Assembly (NCBI GenBank): GCA_009760855.2 | Contig: WPIO01000013.1 | Location: forward strand, 4,892,501 to 4,956,500 | Direction of reading: 5' to 3' | DNA length: 64,000 nucleotides | Origin: Cristatella mucedo | Taxonomy: Eukaryota; Bryozoa; Phylactolaemata; Cristatellidae | In this document: positions 20,907 to 32,826 of the stretch, one piece after another | Numbering within the stretch: position 1 is the stretch's first letter | Layout: every line of letters starts with the position of its first letter | Notes under the pieces: generated by a model | Seen by the model: the letters and a program-made list of their open reading frames with translations, nothing else | What the model was told of the DNA's origin: nothing | The model's database searches: none | Translations under genes and position numbers: made by a program

Positions 20907-21238
20907 TTAAATTTCTTCTCCTTCACCCTCTTCAGATTCATCTACATATACCTCAGCGTTGAGTTTATCGAATAGAAAGTCTTCATACGATTCAACATCA
21001 TGCTTACCAAATAGAAGCTCTTGAAGACTTATAGCACCTTCCTGTTCTGTTTCAGTATTAATAATAGGAGATTCTTCAGACATATATGATTCCGATTCAA
21101 CTTCAGATTCCAATGCTGGGTCATAGTCAGGATCATCGATTGAGTCTTCTGAATATTCGGATTCACTATCAGAACTGGTAATTTCAATGATTCGTCACAT
21201 GACTCTTCTGAAACTTGGAAATCTTCTTTGGGATCCAT
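20907..21238 (-). pseudogene. Small highly acidic protein
   Basis: About 110 codons, nearly half Glu, Asp and Ser (SEYSEDSIDDPDYDPALESE), ending EEGEGEEI and TAA. The start ATG 21238 follows TTATAGG. One frame break at an AAA run near 21182. The acidic composition suggests a DNA-mimic, scaffold or histone-binding role, but nothing proves this. Confidence 0.45.
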
Positions 21239-21262
21239 CCTATAATAGTAAACATAATTTTA

Positions 21263-21421
21263 TTAATATATATATATATATAATTTCTCCATTGACTTGA
21301 ATAGATCTATTTCTTCTTGTATGTCAACGTGTTTTTTAACTATTTCCATTTTCTCCTTATCTGAAAATCCAACTTTCTTTATAACAGCTGGTTTAGTATC
21401 TTCACTCTTCTTTTTTGGCAT
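21263..21421 (-). CDS. Small basic protein
   Basis: An intact 52-residue frame, Lys-rich at the N-terminus (MPKKKSEDTKPAVIKKVGF) with a charged helix after it. It starts right after GATATAG and overlaps the 3' end of the polymerase gene in another frame. It could be a DNA-binding or terminal-protein-like peptide; unknown. Confidence 0.4.
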   Translation of the reverse strand: MPKKKSEDTKPAVIKKVGFSDKEKMEIVKKHVDIQEEIDLFKSMEKLYIYIY

Positions 21422-24400
21422 CTATATCAATATTAAATTTTTCACAATGACCTGGATTAGTTCCTTCACTTAATGCTTTTGCAATCTTGTAATGACCGTA
21501 TGCGTAACTACAACATCCACAATATAACCAGTATCTTTTTGATGCAAATGCTGATAGTGCTCTTTTTTAAGTTTTTCGTAATAATATTGTGTTTACTTTG
21601 TGTCACACGATAGAAATCTCTATCGAGTGTATCAACAAAATCTTTAGCATTAAGATTGTTCATAAATATATTATTTGCACTTGATAGACAATCAACATAT
21701 TCTTGATGTGTTAATTTTGAATGCTTAATCACTGCATTTGGAACACCTTTTGCTGTCATAATAGAATTTACTGAACTAACAGAATATAGTTTTGGTCACA
21801 AACCAATGAATTCGTTAATTTTAGCTCCTTTTATTTCGTCCTTGAATTTACAAAACTCATCACAATGAAATCAATATTTAATATTAAACATTTCTTTGTC
21901 AAAGTGTTCACTTTTTATATCAACAACTAATGAATCAGCATCTGTATATATTAAACATATTCTATCATTGAACTTGATTTAAATACATTATAGTAAAATC
22001 TTTGCATATGTAATTTTGATACATCAAGAATTGGAACACCTATAAACATTGCTTTGCATAGTAGTGTAGTTGTTTTGAGTGTTCAAAACCAACGCGTGTT
22101 TTATCAAAGCATCTAATTTCTTTAAGTCTAGGATCTCTCATTAATTTGTTATATAATGAATCAGTCGTGTCTGTTCCTGTGTTTACTAATCTGACACAAG
22201 TTGTGTTTTTAACATTTTCAAAAGTTTTTCCAAATATCTGACACATAAATCCTTTATATAGATTTATTTTGAAGTCATCTTTTTTACGATCAAATTCAAT
22301 CTTTTTCTCTGCACATATATCAATGAATGGTTTTGCCCAACGTTCTTAATTGAACTTGTAGACTTTATGTATTTTAGTTGGTGTCAATCCTTTATTAACA
22401 ACAAATTGAAAGTATCTGTAATGAGTGAGATAGTTAATTTTCTTTGAGAAATCACAAATCAACTTTGGTACAGTACTTGGTCCTCTTGCAAATCTTTGCT
22501 GGTATTTTGAATACTCAGAATTGTCTACAACTCTACTGTCATGACAAAGAGGATAATCATTATGTAAATCATGTAGTTCCTTTGGATATTCTAAATCACA
22601 TAAAACAAATACTCCAGTATCACCATCTGGTGGAAGTGACATTATTTTTTTCAAGTGACCAATTACTTAAATCATCTTCAATAGATTCCATAATAGGTAA
22701 GTGCCACATCATAACTGTTGGATATAAACTTGTAGCATCCCAATACATAATATGACTATTGCCACTAGATTTACAAATTCTTTTACTTACTTGACAAACT
22801 CCTCCTCTTATTGAATTCTTAAAATTTTGATATAGTTGTAAGTCACCTTCTTTTTTCCTAGTAGATTTATATTGCATTGTGTGTACAATAAAGTACAAGA
22901 CCAAGCATAATGAGGTGCAGATAGATAATGTGCAGGATCTAACTTAAATAATTCAGCAAAACTGTTTCTATATGCTTCAAAGCAATCTGCAGGAAGAGTA
23001 ACATCTAATTTTAAGTAAATATCATGATAATCTCCTAAATCTTTCATGCTAAAAAGTGTAAATACATTTAATGCATGCTTGTACTCTTCATGCATTAATA
23101 CTTTCATCAAAATTAAGTTTACTATTGAATGCTTTAATATTGGGAATTACATTCTCATTGAATATATCAAAATAATCCATGTATTTATAAGGATAAATAC
23201 CTTTTCTTGATACTATATCTAAAAGTACATCTTCTTTAATATTTGAATATAATTCTTTAAAGATACTGCTTGTAATATCAAACTTTGAACTTCCTTTTTT
23301 AATGAAGTAACAACATCATTTAAAGCATTAATCATAAAATTAAAAGAATCTTTGAAATCAAAATCATCGAATGACATTGACATATAATTCTCCATATTAT
23401 GTGCAACAGGTTTACAATCAAGACCAAAAGCTGACATTCCTTTTATAATCAAATGAGAATCATAACCTTTCAAATTACAAATAAAGATGGGAAGTTTGCA
23501 GCAACTTTTACGAAATCTAGCATGTCAATTACAAAGTTTATGAGTAGCTCCTCTAAAAAACCAGTAAAATGACAGTGATCTCTGACTTTCAATTTACCAT
23601 TTACATCATCAAATCCTTTTCTACAAATCCAACATGTTTGAGATTTCTTAAATTCTTTAATTACATCATCATTGATAATAATAGGTGCTTCAGCCAAATT
23701 TAATAACCTATTTTTTAAGTCCTTAGAAGTATTTAATAGAAATCCTAAAAGTAATTTGACACAATTTTCTCCTCGATCTATAAATTGATCAATAACTTTT
23801 CCATTAAGATCAACAATAATTTCACATGAACCACATAGAACTTGCAACATATTTGTACATGAGTCACTACATTTACATGTTGTTAGTTTACTATAACAAC
23901 ATTTTGGATTAATTTCATTAGATACTATACTTTCATAACAAACATCACATGTTTTTACATTCAAACTCTCTAAATCAGCATAATATACATATAGAGCTTT
24001 AATTAGTTTAGCATGATCGCTAAATCTTAAAAGTGTAGTATCTTTTGTTTTACCTGTTTTCTTATTTTCTTTAATTCCTGGCATTTTTAATGTAGAATAA
24101 CTAGAATTAACCCCATCACAGAGAATTAAATGATTTTCAAAATCTGTATCTGAAAAGAATTTATCCATACATCTATGACAATATAATATTGATCCTCCTT
24201 TCTTAGGTGTTCTACAAAGACTACTACAATTCTTTATCAATACATAATGACTTTTTCAGATTTATTTATTAATAACAAGTTAATACGTCTATCTGGAATT
24301 TATAATCTTCTTGGTACAATTTTTAAAGGATAAACACCTGATTTATCATTATATTCATAAACATGTATACTAACATTAAATAGTTCACCTATTTTTTAGT

Positions 24401-24840
24401 ATCAATTACTTTTAGTGGCCATTCCATTTGAGATAGTGGTTTATTAAAGGATGGATATTCTTTTTTTAATATTTTAAACAAGTCAGTATATCTTGCAGAA
24501 TGATTATTTACAGGATTTAAATCCTCATTAATATACACCCTAAAGCACAATAGTTATCTTCATTCTTTATATTGATGCAACAACGTTTCTTTTTTAAACC
24601 AGTAGACAGTGCTAAATAAGATGACCCTGCTCTAATAATATATTCACTAACATTAATCTCAAAACGTTTCACATCCATTAATCTCCAACCAGAACCTGGA
24701 TTTCTCTCAAATAGTTTATCTATTGCTTCCTTTAATGATTTCAATTGATTTAGAATAGCACTAGTATAATCAGATCTTTTAACAACTGCAATAAATTTAG
24801 AACCTGTTACAACACTGACTATGTGTGTCAGTTTGATCAT
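21393..24840 (-). pseudogene. Protein-primed family B DNA polymerase (Polinton PolB), broken
   Basis: Order of parts on the minus strand: N-terminal domain with NPGSGWRLMDV, then GLKKKRCCINIKNED; a Cys-rich finger (YCHRCMDKFF); CWICRKGF followed by VRDHCHFTG typical of this family; exonuclease motifs around NLKGYDSHLIIKGM and LGDYHDIYLKLDV; motif A region HIMYWDATSLYP; motif B region GKTFENVKN; motif C YTDADSLVVD (about 21920); C-terminal AYGHYKI. It would replicate the element from a terminal protein. At least eight single-base frame breaks, mostly at A or T runs, plus TAA near 22348 and 24290 and TGA at 23525, 21871 and 21796. The start is uncertain and may lie farther right. Confidence 0.9.
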
Positions 24841-24932
24841 GATATGAATGTACAGATATCTTAGTTTGTAGTTTGAATGAAGAAATTCTAGTTGTTACTT
24901 CAAGTAATACAATATTCTAAATTGGTACAATA

Positions 24933-25142
24933 CTATAAAAAAAACTCACAAATTTCTGTTGCAGAATAATCTCTGCCTTTAAGAAAATATTTCTCGTGTC
25001 TTCCATTAGCTCCAGTAGACACTAATTTAAACTTATGAACCTTTGAAGCAATACTTTTACTTGGAGTTGTATCATCAATATTCATTAGCCTTCTTGCTTC
25101 AGCGTGAAACGAGTTTCCCTTTTGAGGACTTTTTAGATACAT
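24933..25142 (-). CDS. First minus-strand frame of the element, unknown (or PolB N-terminus)
   Basis: A 69-residue intact frame starting right after AATATAG and close to the right inverted repeat. Basic and hydrophilic (KGNSFHAEARRLMNIDD). It stops at TAG after a T-run. The polymerase frame is open from about 24930 onward, so this may be the N-terminal part of the polymerase gene separated by a one-base break at the T-run. Confidence 0.4.
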   Translation of the reverse strand: MYLKSPQKGNSFHAEARRLMNIDDTTPSKSIASKVHKFKLVSTGANGRHEKYFLKGRDYSATEICEFFL

Positions 25143-25150
25143 CTATATTA
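25143..25150 (-). promoter_or_regulatory. TATAG start motif
   Basis: Minus-strand TTAATATAG directly abuts ATG 25142. Confidence 0.45.
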
Positions 25151-25181
25151 AGAAAATAAAATTTATTTAATTAAAAAATAG

Positions 25182-25326
25182 AAAAACTATAAGACAAAAG
25201 TTTTAGAGTTGGAGGAAAAGATCACTCCCGGAATCCTATTCATTTGAAAACTGCGAATGCGAACAATAGTGAGCATGAGTAGTTTGAAAAATGAAAATGG
25301 TCAGGGAGGGTACTGTTCCTACAACA
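25182..25326 (-). repeat. Right terminal inverted repeat
   Basis: Inverted match to 8891-9053, ending TTCCTACAACA. About 90% identical apart from the A-rich insertion in the left copy. Confidence 0.92.
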
Positions 25327-25331
25327 GCCTC
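25327..25331. repeat. Target-site duplication GCCTC (right)
   Basis: Identical to 8886-8890. Confidence 0.75.
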
Positions 25332-26700
25332 CGTGCATTCGTGCAGCACCTGCGAGTCGCTTGCGGCGACGCAATGCTCGGGCGTCGCCGACATTCGTCG
25401 CGCGTCGTCGGCCGAGACTAGAACGACGCTACAGGCGCTGCATTTGCGGCCGCATGTCCGGAAGTGAGAGCCGGTTCTGTCCGGAAGTAAGAGCAGCCGC
25501 TACCCGTTTGTAACAGCGCCTGTTTCTGCATGGCGCTTCGGACTTTCCCAAAAAAAAAAGTGGGGGTTGCAGCCATTTTCTCTCCGTGAGACAGACGAGA
25601 GCGCTCACTTATTGGAGGGCTTATTAGGCAGAGTGAACGATCTTCCTTCAGACGAGGTCACTTTTCCTTCATACAGGGCGCTGAACTATTTTTACGGGGC
25701 AGAGGTCAACCGGACCTGCCGAACGGCACAGCGCCGCTCGGCCTACCACCGGGTGGAACGCTAGAAAGGCATCGCACAAGACACCCCTTCGAACCTCTAC
25801 TTCCGCATGTCGGTCTACCCCCCCCCAGGATAATGCCCGAAGACTTCTAAAAATCTTGGTTAGGAAGTGACCAGAAAGTTTGCCTTTTTATGTTTTATTG
25901 TCACGAGCCGCTAAATAGCGATGACTTGCGGGGCGCCAACCGCAGCTTATCGCCTAAGGATTTCAGCATTCAGTCAAGAGGTTAGCCAAGAACAGCAGCT
26001 GAGGCTAAATGTGCAACACGTATCCAGCCTTTGCCAGCTTTCCGTTCCGGAAACGCTGCAGCCCAACTGGGCCGCCGCCAGGCTTCCATGGTGCGAACTA
26101 TCGCACTTAAAGAGCGGGTTTGTCAGCTTGCCGGAGTTACTCCAGAGAGGTACACTTGTTCTGCTTTTTTTTTTATAGACAGAACTAGAATTGCTGCTAG
26201 AGCGGCGAACTTCCGGCGCGCTCGTTAAGCGTCGGGTTCCAGACGGTGCAATCGTTTCTGTTAAGGAGGCGTATACTTTAATAGACTGGTATAGGGAAGC
26301 CAGCTGCGAGCGAGCGCGAGCACCTGCGCACATTCAAAACTGAAGCGCAATTTGGGGCAGCGCACCTTCATCATGGAGTTCCAGTCTCCCAGAAATTGTT
26401 GTAAGTGTTAAGCTGACAACTTAAGTGAACTGTAAAAATGACAGCAAGAGTTACATAATAAGTTCTTAAAGGGGACTGAAGAGCCCTTCCGGTGGTTTTT
26501 GATATGCACTTGAACTTTGCCATAACCTTAAGGTCAGCGTTTATTCCTACGCCTTAATCGCGGCAACTGCTGGACAGCTAGTGAGAAATTTTCAGCCTGC
26601 TATAATTTACGGCCGCCTATGCACCAAAGCAAGTGGCGACCGTTGAATCCGCAGACAGCAATAAAAAACGAAGCAATCATTGGATGGAAATTGCAGCGCG
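25332..26700. other. Host DNA, no gene supported
   Basis: GC-rich at first, then mixed. Several short open frames; none shows a known domain or splice pattern I trust. Confidence 0.4.
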
Positions 26701-26704
26701 ATCG

Positions 26705-26706
<2 letters not shown>

Positions 26707-26740
<34 letters not shown>
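26707..26740. repeat. (TA)n microsatellite
   Basis: Pure TA repeat joined to the tail of the adjacent SINE. Confidence 0.95.
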
Positions 26741-26748
<8 letters not shown>

Positions 26749-26878
26749 TATAAAGCACCACAAGAGAACTCAATCTCTATTCAGGCGCTTCACATATGCC
26801 TCGGGGCTCGAGCCCACGACCTCAGTCGGACCTTTGTCGGTGCGAGCACCTTAACCGCTAGACCAAACCAGCTCGGCA
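26738..26878 (-). repeat. tRNA-derived SINE (family B)
   Basis: On the minus strand: a tRNA-like head GCTGGTTTGGTCTAGCGGTT (box A), box B GGGCTCGAGCCCC, then a tail GAGATTGAGTTCTCTTGTGG that is the same as the LINE-A 3' end. Confidence 0.8.
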
Positions 26879-26879
26879 T

Positions 26880-27218
26880 CATTTACTACTCACTCCGTGC
26901 CTCTGCGTGGGAGCGGTGGGTGAAACGCGGGCAGGAAAAACGAAGATTTCGATTGGATACCTCAAGGAATGTTACTCAAAAAACGGTAACCAATCAACGA
27001 CAAACTCAGTGTGCACGCCCTCATTCGTTAGCAAACCTGCAGTCTTCCATTTTGAGACATGCCATTAAGGCTTAATAGAATATCAAGTGTTGCGTGCTAT
27101 AAAAAATAACCAGTCACTCTAAAGAGCTGAGGCAGGACCGGAGCGTGGCCGGGGACGGGAGCGGAGGGGCGGGTGCAAGGACGGAGTGAGGTCACATCCG
27201 GTTAGGCACCAAGCTGCG
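26880..27218. other. Upstream region of RIDA
   Basis: GC-rich toward the gene (27120-27180). No clear TATA box; probably holds the promoter and 5' UTR. Confidence 0.35.
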
Positions 27219-30200
27219 ATGGAACGTGCTGCGCAGGTGGTTCGCAAGATTGTGAGCTCGACTCAGGCACCGGCCGCCATTGGGCCATACAGGTAGAAAA
27301 TGCAGCTAGTCCCATTGTGTGAAATTTTCTGATCGGATCTATTACACTATGTGCCCCCACTGACTTAATATTGGGCGACCGACAGACTGGCATGCTGGCA
27401 TGCTGCTGAATAAGCCTGGTACGACTGGCTAGGTGGGCCATAAAAGGAGCCCCGCCTCTGAATATAAATCTTCTATCGTTCATCGAGCGGCGATGAAGGC
27501 CTTACCACTAAGCAGATATTGTAGGTCAAAACGATCCCGTTAGCATTAAGATTCAAGACTTTTCTTGTATCGGAGATGCTGCCTGCTTTCACAAATTGAA
27601 CGATACTGACGAGGCCAGTGTCATTTCATTCTCTTCAATAGTTTTGTTCTCTATAATTGCATTACCTCTTTGATCATCCCCAGAGGCTGTTTGCAAGCAG
27701 TACTTGTACCCGGACGATCGCCGCCGAACGATCTTGTGGTCGTCGTGAGATGGATGCTTTCAAGCTTAGAATGACGCGTATGGCAGTACCTGCTCTCTGT
27801 TTTCAGCCAGGCAGTTATTGCCGGACAAACGATGTACATATCGGGGCAACTAGGGCTAGACCCAGTGTCCGGCCAGCTGGTGAGTGGTGGTGTCTCTGAA
27901 GAAGCCGAGCAGGTTATGAAGAACATCGGTGCTATACTAAAAGCTGCTGACGCTGGGTATGAAAATAGTAAGTAAGCTCTTTCGCACACCTACCGTTTGC
28001 CCAAGCCTTCCATATTTCCCCTTTCTCTGTCTGTTTCCGCGATTTTTGCTGGCCAATCCACTCCCAAAGTTGAAACCTCGGCGATTGGAGAGGCTTTTAT
28101 TCACTCCACTACCAAGCATACGGTTGTACCATATCCACCATTTCGCACCGGTCGAATTTGAAGCTGCAGTCGCATGCATCATGGAATATAAAGACAGTGA
28201 CCAAGCAGCAATCTCAACGAGCATTTCATATCTCGCCGTAAACAGAACCTGTTATTGTGTAGACGTGCTCGATTGACTTGCTATGCTGCCTTTTTTTCTA
28301 GACATGGCCTCACAATGACAACATGTGAGATAGGCCTCTCCAAAAGCTGAGATGATTAATATTGTAATAGCTATTTACTTGGGCAACTCTTTGACATGTA
28401 TGCAATGTAGCCTCAATATGAGTTTAGTTCGATGGAAATTTATCTTTTGAAGTTGTGAAGACCACCATCTTGCTGGCTGACATGAATGACTTTGGTACCG
28501 TTAACGGTATTTATGGAAAATGTAAGTCATCCATGTGCTGCTGCTGCAGCTGTATCTGGGCTTTGTGGACTGTGTAATGCTGCTTGCGAGAAGCACTGAT
28601 TAGTTTTATTGCTGTTTTCCATAAGGATTGTTACCTGCGACCACATTGACTGCTATAGCTGTGTTCTCTTTAAAATCGTATGCAGTCCTACTGTTCAGCT
28701 TTTGTATGCAGTATGAGAGAATTTGGCCTTCTTTCCTTAGGCCTTTTTAATGCAAGCATTCTCCTTTCTCGACGATTTGGCTGCCCACGGCCTGGACAAG
28801 TTCAATCCATCTTAAGCTGCTTTGCTATGCCTGTGATTTTTGCGTATACCTTTCCTCCCCTGCCGTTCGGCATCGACATGTACACCCATAAATTGACACT
28901 GCAGTCCAGATGTGAAGTTGTAGAAGTGCCAAATTTTTAGGTGAATCTGGCTTGTAACGTGGAGTTCATTTGTAAAAAAAAATGTGTGTTGATCTTATTT
29001 AGTTACAAGTTTGGGCATTTTAAATGAAAATTTGGCATTTCTGGAAGTGGAAGTAAAGATGTTGTTCCTAGGCATGTTGGTGCACGACTTTCGATATTTC
29101 TTGACCTATGCCCTCTTGAAATGACGGGCTGTTTTTACGTATTCTATGGTGCTGACAAACTGGAATAGTGAAAGGGTGTCGTATTTTGTTTTGCCAGTAG
29201 TGGCACGAAGGAGTCGGCTGAAAAGCCCAAGCTGTCCTCTTGTTTTCTCAGTAATTGGATGTCAGTAATGGTTTAAGCAAGTATGCCCGATGTCATCGAT
29301 TGCCTCGTATTCTAAATCTTGCAAAGTAATTCACAACTGGGCACCTTGGTGTGACCAGCGAAAGAAAGAAGCGTACAAGAGCAGGTTGTGTTCGATCTTA
29401 TGGCGATTGTGCCATAGTGTGAGCGTGATCGAGCATGTTGAGCTAGTGGAACTGGTGCTCGTCGGTTCCTGGAAGAGGCTTATGACGATACGAGTTGTGA
29501 GAATAGATTTGATATAGCACCCTCAGATAACTCAATCTCTTTCTAGGCACTTTAAATTTGCTGCAAAGGAAGCACGATCGAATGGTTAATGGTAGCATGC
29601 TCAATTAACAGCAAGAATAACATGGTTAGGGGTGACATGCTCAGGGTCAGCATGCAAGTGTGGGTAGTGGCAGTATACAAGTGCTTATCTGCTTAACACT
29701 CTGCCTTGTCCAGTATATCTCTTGAATTAAGCTTCTTCTTTTGAAGACCCAGATCTTGGTTAGCCCCTTGGCTGCAGTCGTGTGTCTTATTAACAATGAG
29801 CAAGAGGAAATGCTATTTCAGTGCCTACCGTTAAGATAAATTACTCTCATCTCACTGTCTCATCGAGATCGTTTGGTTTTCCTACTAAGAAAATAAGAGT
29901 GTAGGGCTTACAGAGCAGCAAAATGAATTTTTACCAACCTAAGCGTAAAGCCACTAGTGTAAGCCTGCACCCCTCACCGAGAGAGGTGCAGAAGTAGCCG
30001 GATGCCGTGCAAAGTCGAGGATGCTGGCTGCATGCTTGCCTCTTGTAAGTGCCTGCCATGCCAAGCTGCTTCGAGGCTCGTTCGAGTTTGATTTGCACGA
30101 TTGCATGTTCAGTTTGTCTTTTCCTTCAGATTTCCCGCAAAGACCGCCCGCCCGTGCTACTTATCAAGTGGTAGCACTACCCAAGGTAAGGCCGGCTCGG

Positions 30201-31979
30201 TTCAATGGATGACAGTCGAGGATGCTCCTAGCTGCGGGGGGGGGGGGGGGGTAGGGCATGGCCGTGGTAGGCAGAACTCTAGCGGCCGTCGAGCGCTTCA
30301 CTGTGCATTCAGCCAAGTGCTGATGGCGGAGCCTGTGCGCGCAGAGGAATGAGTTGGAGTCAGTGCACGGGAATCGGTGAATGGTTTGCATTCCTCAGAC
30401 TGACCAATCGATTAGTGCACTCCTTCGAATGGGTAGTGTGCAATGTACGAGCAGGTGCTGCACCTCCGGTCCCTGACCATAAGCCTGCCAAACCCGAAAG
30501 CCTTGTGCATGCCTGGCTGAGCTAGCACTTTCGTAGAACCGGTGCACTAGCGGCCTGCGGCGCTGGGGGGGAGGGAGGGGCACTAGGTCCGCGAAAGCAT
30601 CAGCCTGAGATCCGTGCTGCCCTCACCGGGCTGAAGGAACGCTTAGAGTGGCTTCGCATCGTGCCACACGGAGCACTCAGCACTTCCCTCATTCTTGATC
30701 CATCGGCGTACCAAGTGTTTGCCATCGCGGCTCATATCACAGTGAGACCCCTCCCCCGCCCTCCCCCCCCCCCGTTGGTACTCTCAGTGGTAGCTTGACG
30801 TGTTGCCTGCAGCAGCGTGTGTGCGCGGCTGCTCACAGTCAGTCAGATTTCTCTTCTCATATTACCCAGCCCTCCTGATGCACTCTTAAGTGGGTGCATC
30901 TGCAATGCTCCCGCAAAAAGGGATCGACCAACCAGAGGTCCAAGTGGCACGAGCCACGTGAAAGCAGCCGGAGTCGCACTAGCTGCTTGCACTGCTTTCC
31001 CCGGTGCCTTCTTTCTTGGCCCTGTCAGCTTTCTTGGCTCTGTGGGCAGCTTCAGCTGTTGGCTCGTTAGGTGTTAGGTTACATGGCTCGTTAGGTCAGG
31101 CAAGGATCGATGAAGGAGATAGTAGCTATTATGGTAATGCAGTGGTGGCAGTAAGCCTCCTGGGATGCCAGAAACGACGTCAACAGCTGTAGTGTTCGCG
31201 TAAGACCCCCCCCCCTCCGTGAAGCCGCAAATTTGTATAAACTCGTAACCCCTCTCTCGGAGGGCATTTCTGACGAAAGTCTCCCTAGGCCCAGCTACTC
31301 AGCCTTAGCTGCCTGGGTTGATAGCACCAGCATTAGCCTTTTTTGCCGTCCTACTTTTGTTTGTATTAGCTACTCTGAGTGGGTTGTTCCTGAGATCGAA
31401 TTTGTGGGTTGGTCTTGAGCTCGTATTTACCGCTAGAACCCTTTGTAGTACTTATGATGACGACAGACATAGCAAAGTTGCGTCGACAGTGCATCATGGG
31501 CTTGGGGAGTTGCACTCTCGTAAAAACGGCAAGAGAGACAGACTTAGCTAACCGGGAACTTGTGGCGGCATCGAATGTGTGTGCTCTGCTGAGGCTGCTA
31601 CTTCCTAGACACCGGTCGCCATGCATTCTCTGCCTAGCCGGGTAGACATCTTCCGTTTGCTGCCCTACGTCGTTGCACCTTTTTTGTCAACCCGGTATGT
31701 GTCGGAGTCGGCATAAACTTGCACGACAGTTCATTCGACGTTAGCTCACTGCAGCTGTGGGGGGGGGGAGAAGAGACAGGGGCGGGGCTACTGCTTGAGA
31801 TGACTTCCCCTGATGCTTTTTTGGGCAGCCGCTTTGTTTAGGGCCAAGTCTGATGGCCTGAGGTCATCGGATCAGACTCCCTTGCTTTCATTGATCGCTC
31901 GTGGCTGCACTGCTCGTTGCAGGGAGGTAGAATCGAAATAGAAAGCATTGCTGTCCTCGGACAGGTTGTGGACGATTAA
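27219..31979 (+). CDS. RIDA: RidA: 2-iminobutanoate/2-iminopropanoate deaminase
   Basis: Hydrolyses reactive enamine/imine intermediates released by PLP enzymes to keto acids and ammonia; a small trimeric cytosolic/mitochondrial enzyme of the YjgF/UK114 family. Five exons with GT-AG borders: 27219-27292, 27807-27967, 28453-28521, 30130-30185 and 31923-31979 (TAA). Phases 2, 1, 1 and 0 fit at every junction, giving 138 residues, the normal length. Motifs by exon: APAAIGPY (1), MYISGQLGLDPVSG and NIGAILKAA (2), KTTILLADMNDF (3), PARATYQVVALPK with the substrate-binding Arg (4), RIEIESIAVLG (5). Introns 3 and 4 hold a LINE-A tail and poly-G/poly-C runs. No defect is seen. POP1 begins 2.3 kb downstream on the same strand. 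Confidence 0.95.
29505..29692 (-). mobile_element. LINE-A 3' tail fragment
   Basis: Same 3' end as at 7487 (CTCAGATAACTCAATCTCTT in plus-strand spelling), in RIDA intron 3. Confidence 0.75.
30234..30250. repeat. Poly-G run
   Basis: About 16 consecutive G. Similar G or C runs occur at 30765, 31207, 32447, 41273, 52917, 56457 and 58168. Confidence 0.9.
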
Positions 31980-32826
31980 TGTTGCGCCGGCCTTGCCCTG
32001 CGACTGCCTGCCACGAACCAACCACCGGAGCACGTTTGTTTTTTCCAATCGTGTGCTGTGCTGCTGTTTATTTTTTGCACACACCAGCCGAACAGCCTAG
32101 CCTGCTGATCGCTTCGCATTCCCACTGGACGTGCTTGTCACAATAAACGAGTGGCCGCTGGTGCTGCCCCCTCTGTTTGACCGCTTTTGCTCACTGATCT
32201 TTTTTGAGAGGCTTTGGGGGAGCTTTCGGCATGTCGAAGAGGCGGCTGCACTGCTCTTTGGCGGTCCACCCGGGTGACAAGCTATGGGGCACCCGGTCGG
32301 CCCTTCAGTGTGACACCGGGGGGCGCTTTACAGCAAAGCCCGCGGCTTGAAAAAAAAACAAGCAAGATCAGCTGGGTGGATGTGGTTAGTGGCAGCATGA
32401 ACAGTGACACCGGGGCCAGCCGCCCGCGGTAAAAACAAGCAAGATCCCCCCCCCCCCCCCCCGCGGAGAATCCTCCTCGTGCTGCGAACACGTGAATCGC
32501 AGCCATCGCGTGGTTGTAGGCGCTACAGGTACCAGAAAGTCCCTGAGCACAAGCCAGTGGAGGTCCGCTTTAAAGCCGGTGCGTGTCGATGAAACGGCCG
32601 TGCAATCTAGGGCATAATGAAGCAGACATCACAGAAGGCCAAAGGGAAGCCCGAAGTGGCTCCACCCTTTCGCTCTTTCGTTTGCAAGCCAGAGATCAAG
32701 TGTCGAGTCGAGAAAAGCACGGTGTGTATCTCTAATGAGGACGTTGCGTGTGAGGAACCTAATTACGACTTGAATTTGTGAGCATATGTCTCAATTTGAA
32801 TTGGCAGTGAGTTGGATGCCTTAGAT

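Larger units (their letters stand above)
8891..25326. mobile_element. Endogenous Polinton/adintovirus-like element, degraded
   Basis: An AT-rich 16.4-kb block in a much more GC-rich genome, bounded by inverted repeats (8891-9053 and 25182-25326), TG...CA ends and a GCCTC duplication. It carries the Polinton hallmark set: protein-primed PolB, rve integrase, double-jelly-roll capsid protein and a penton-like protein, most genes reading on the minus strand. Without the two host LINE insertions (about 18384-19456 and 19716-20712) it would be about 14.4 kb, within the Polinton range. In-frame TAA/TGA codons and single-base frame breaks occur in most genes, so this copy looks inactive. Classical Polintons have 6-bp duplications and AG...CT ends, so the termini here are atypical. 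Confidence 0.9.

Noticed and set aside
32282-32600. Short frames around poly-C and poly-A runs between RIDA and POP1
   Set aside because: No conserved domain; broken by homopolymers.
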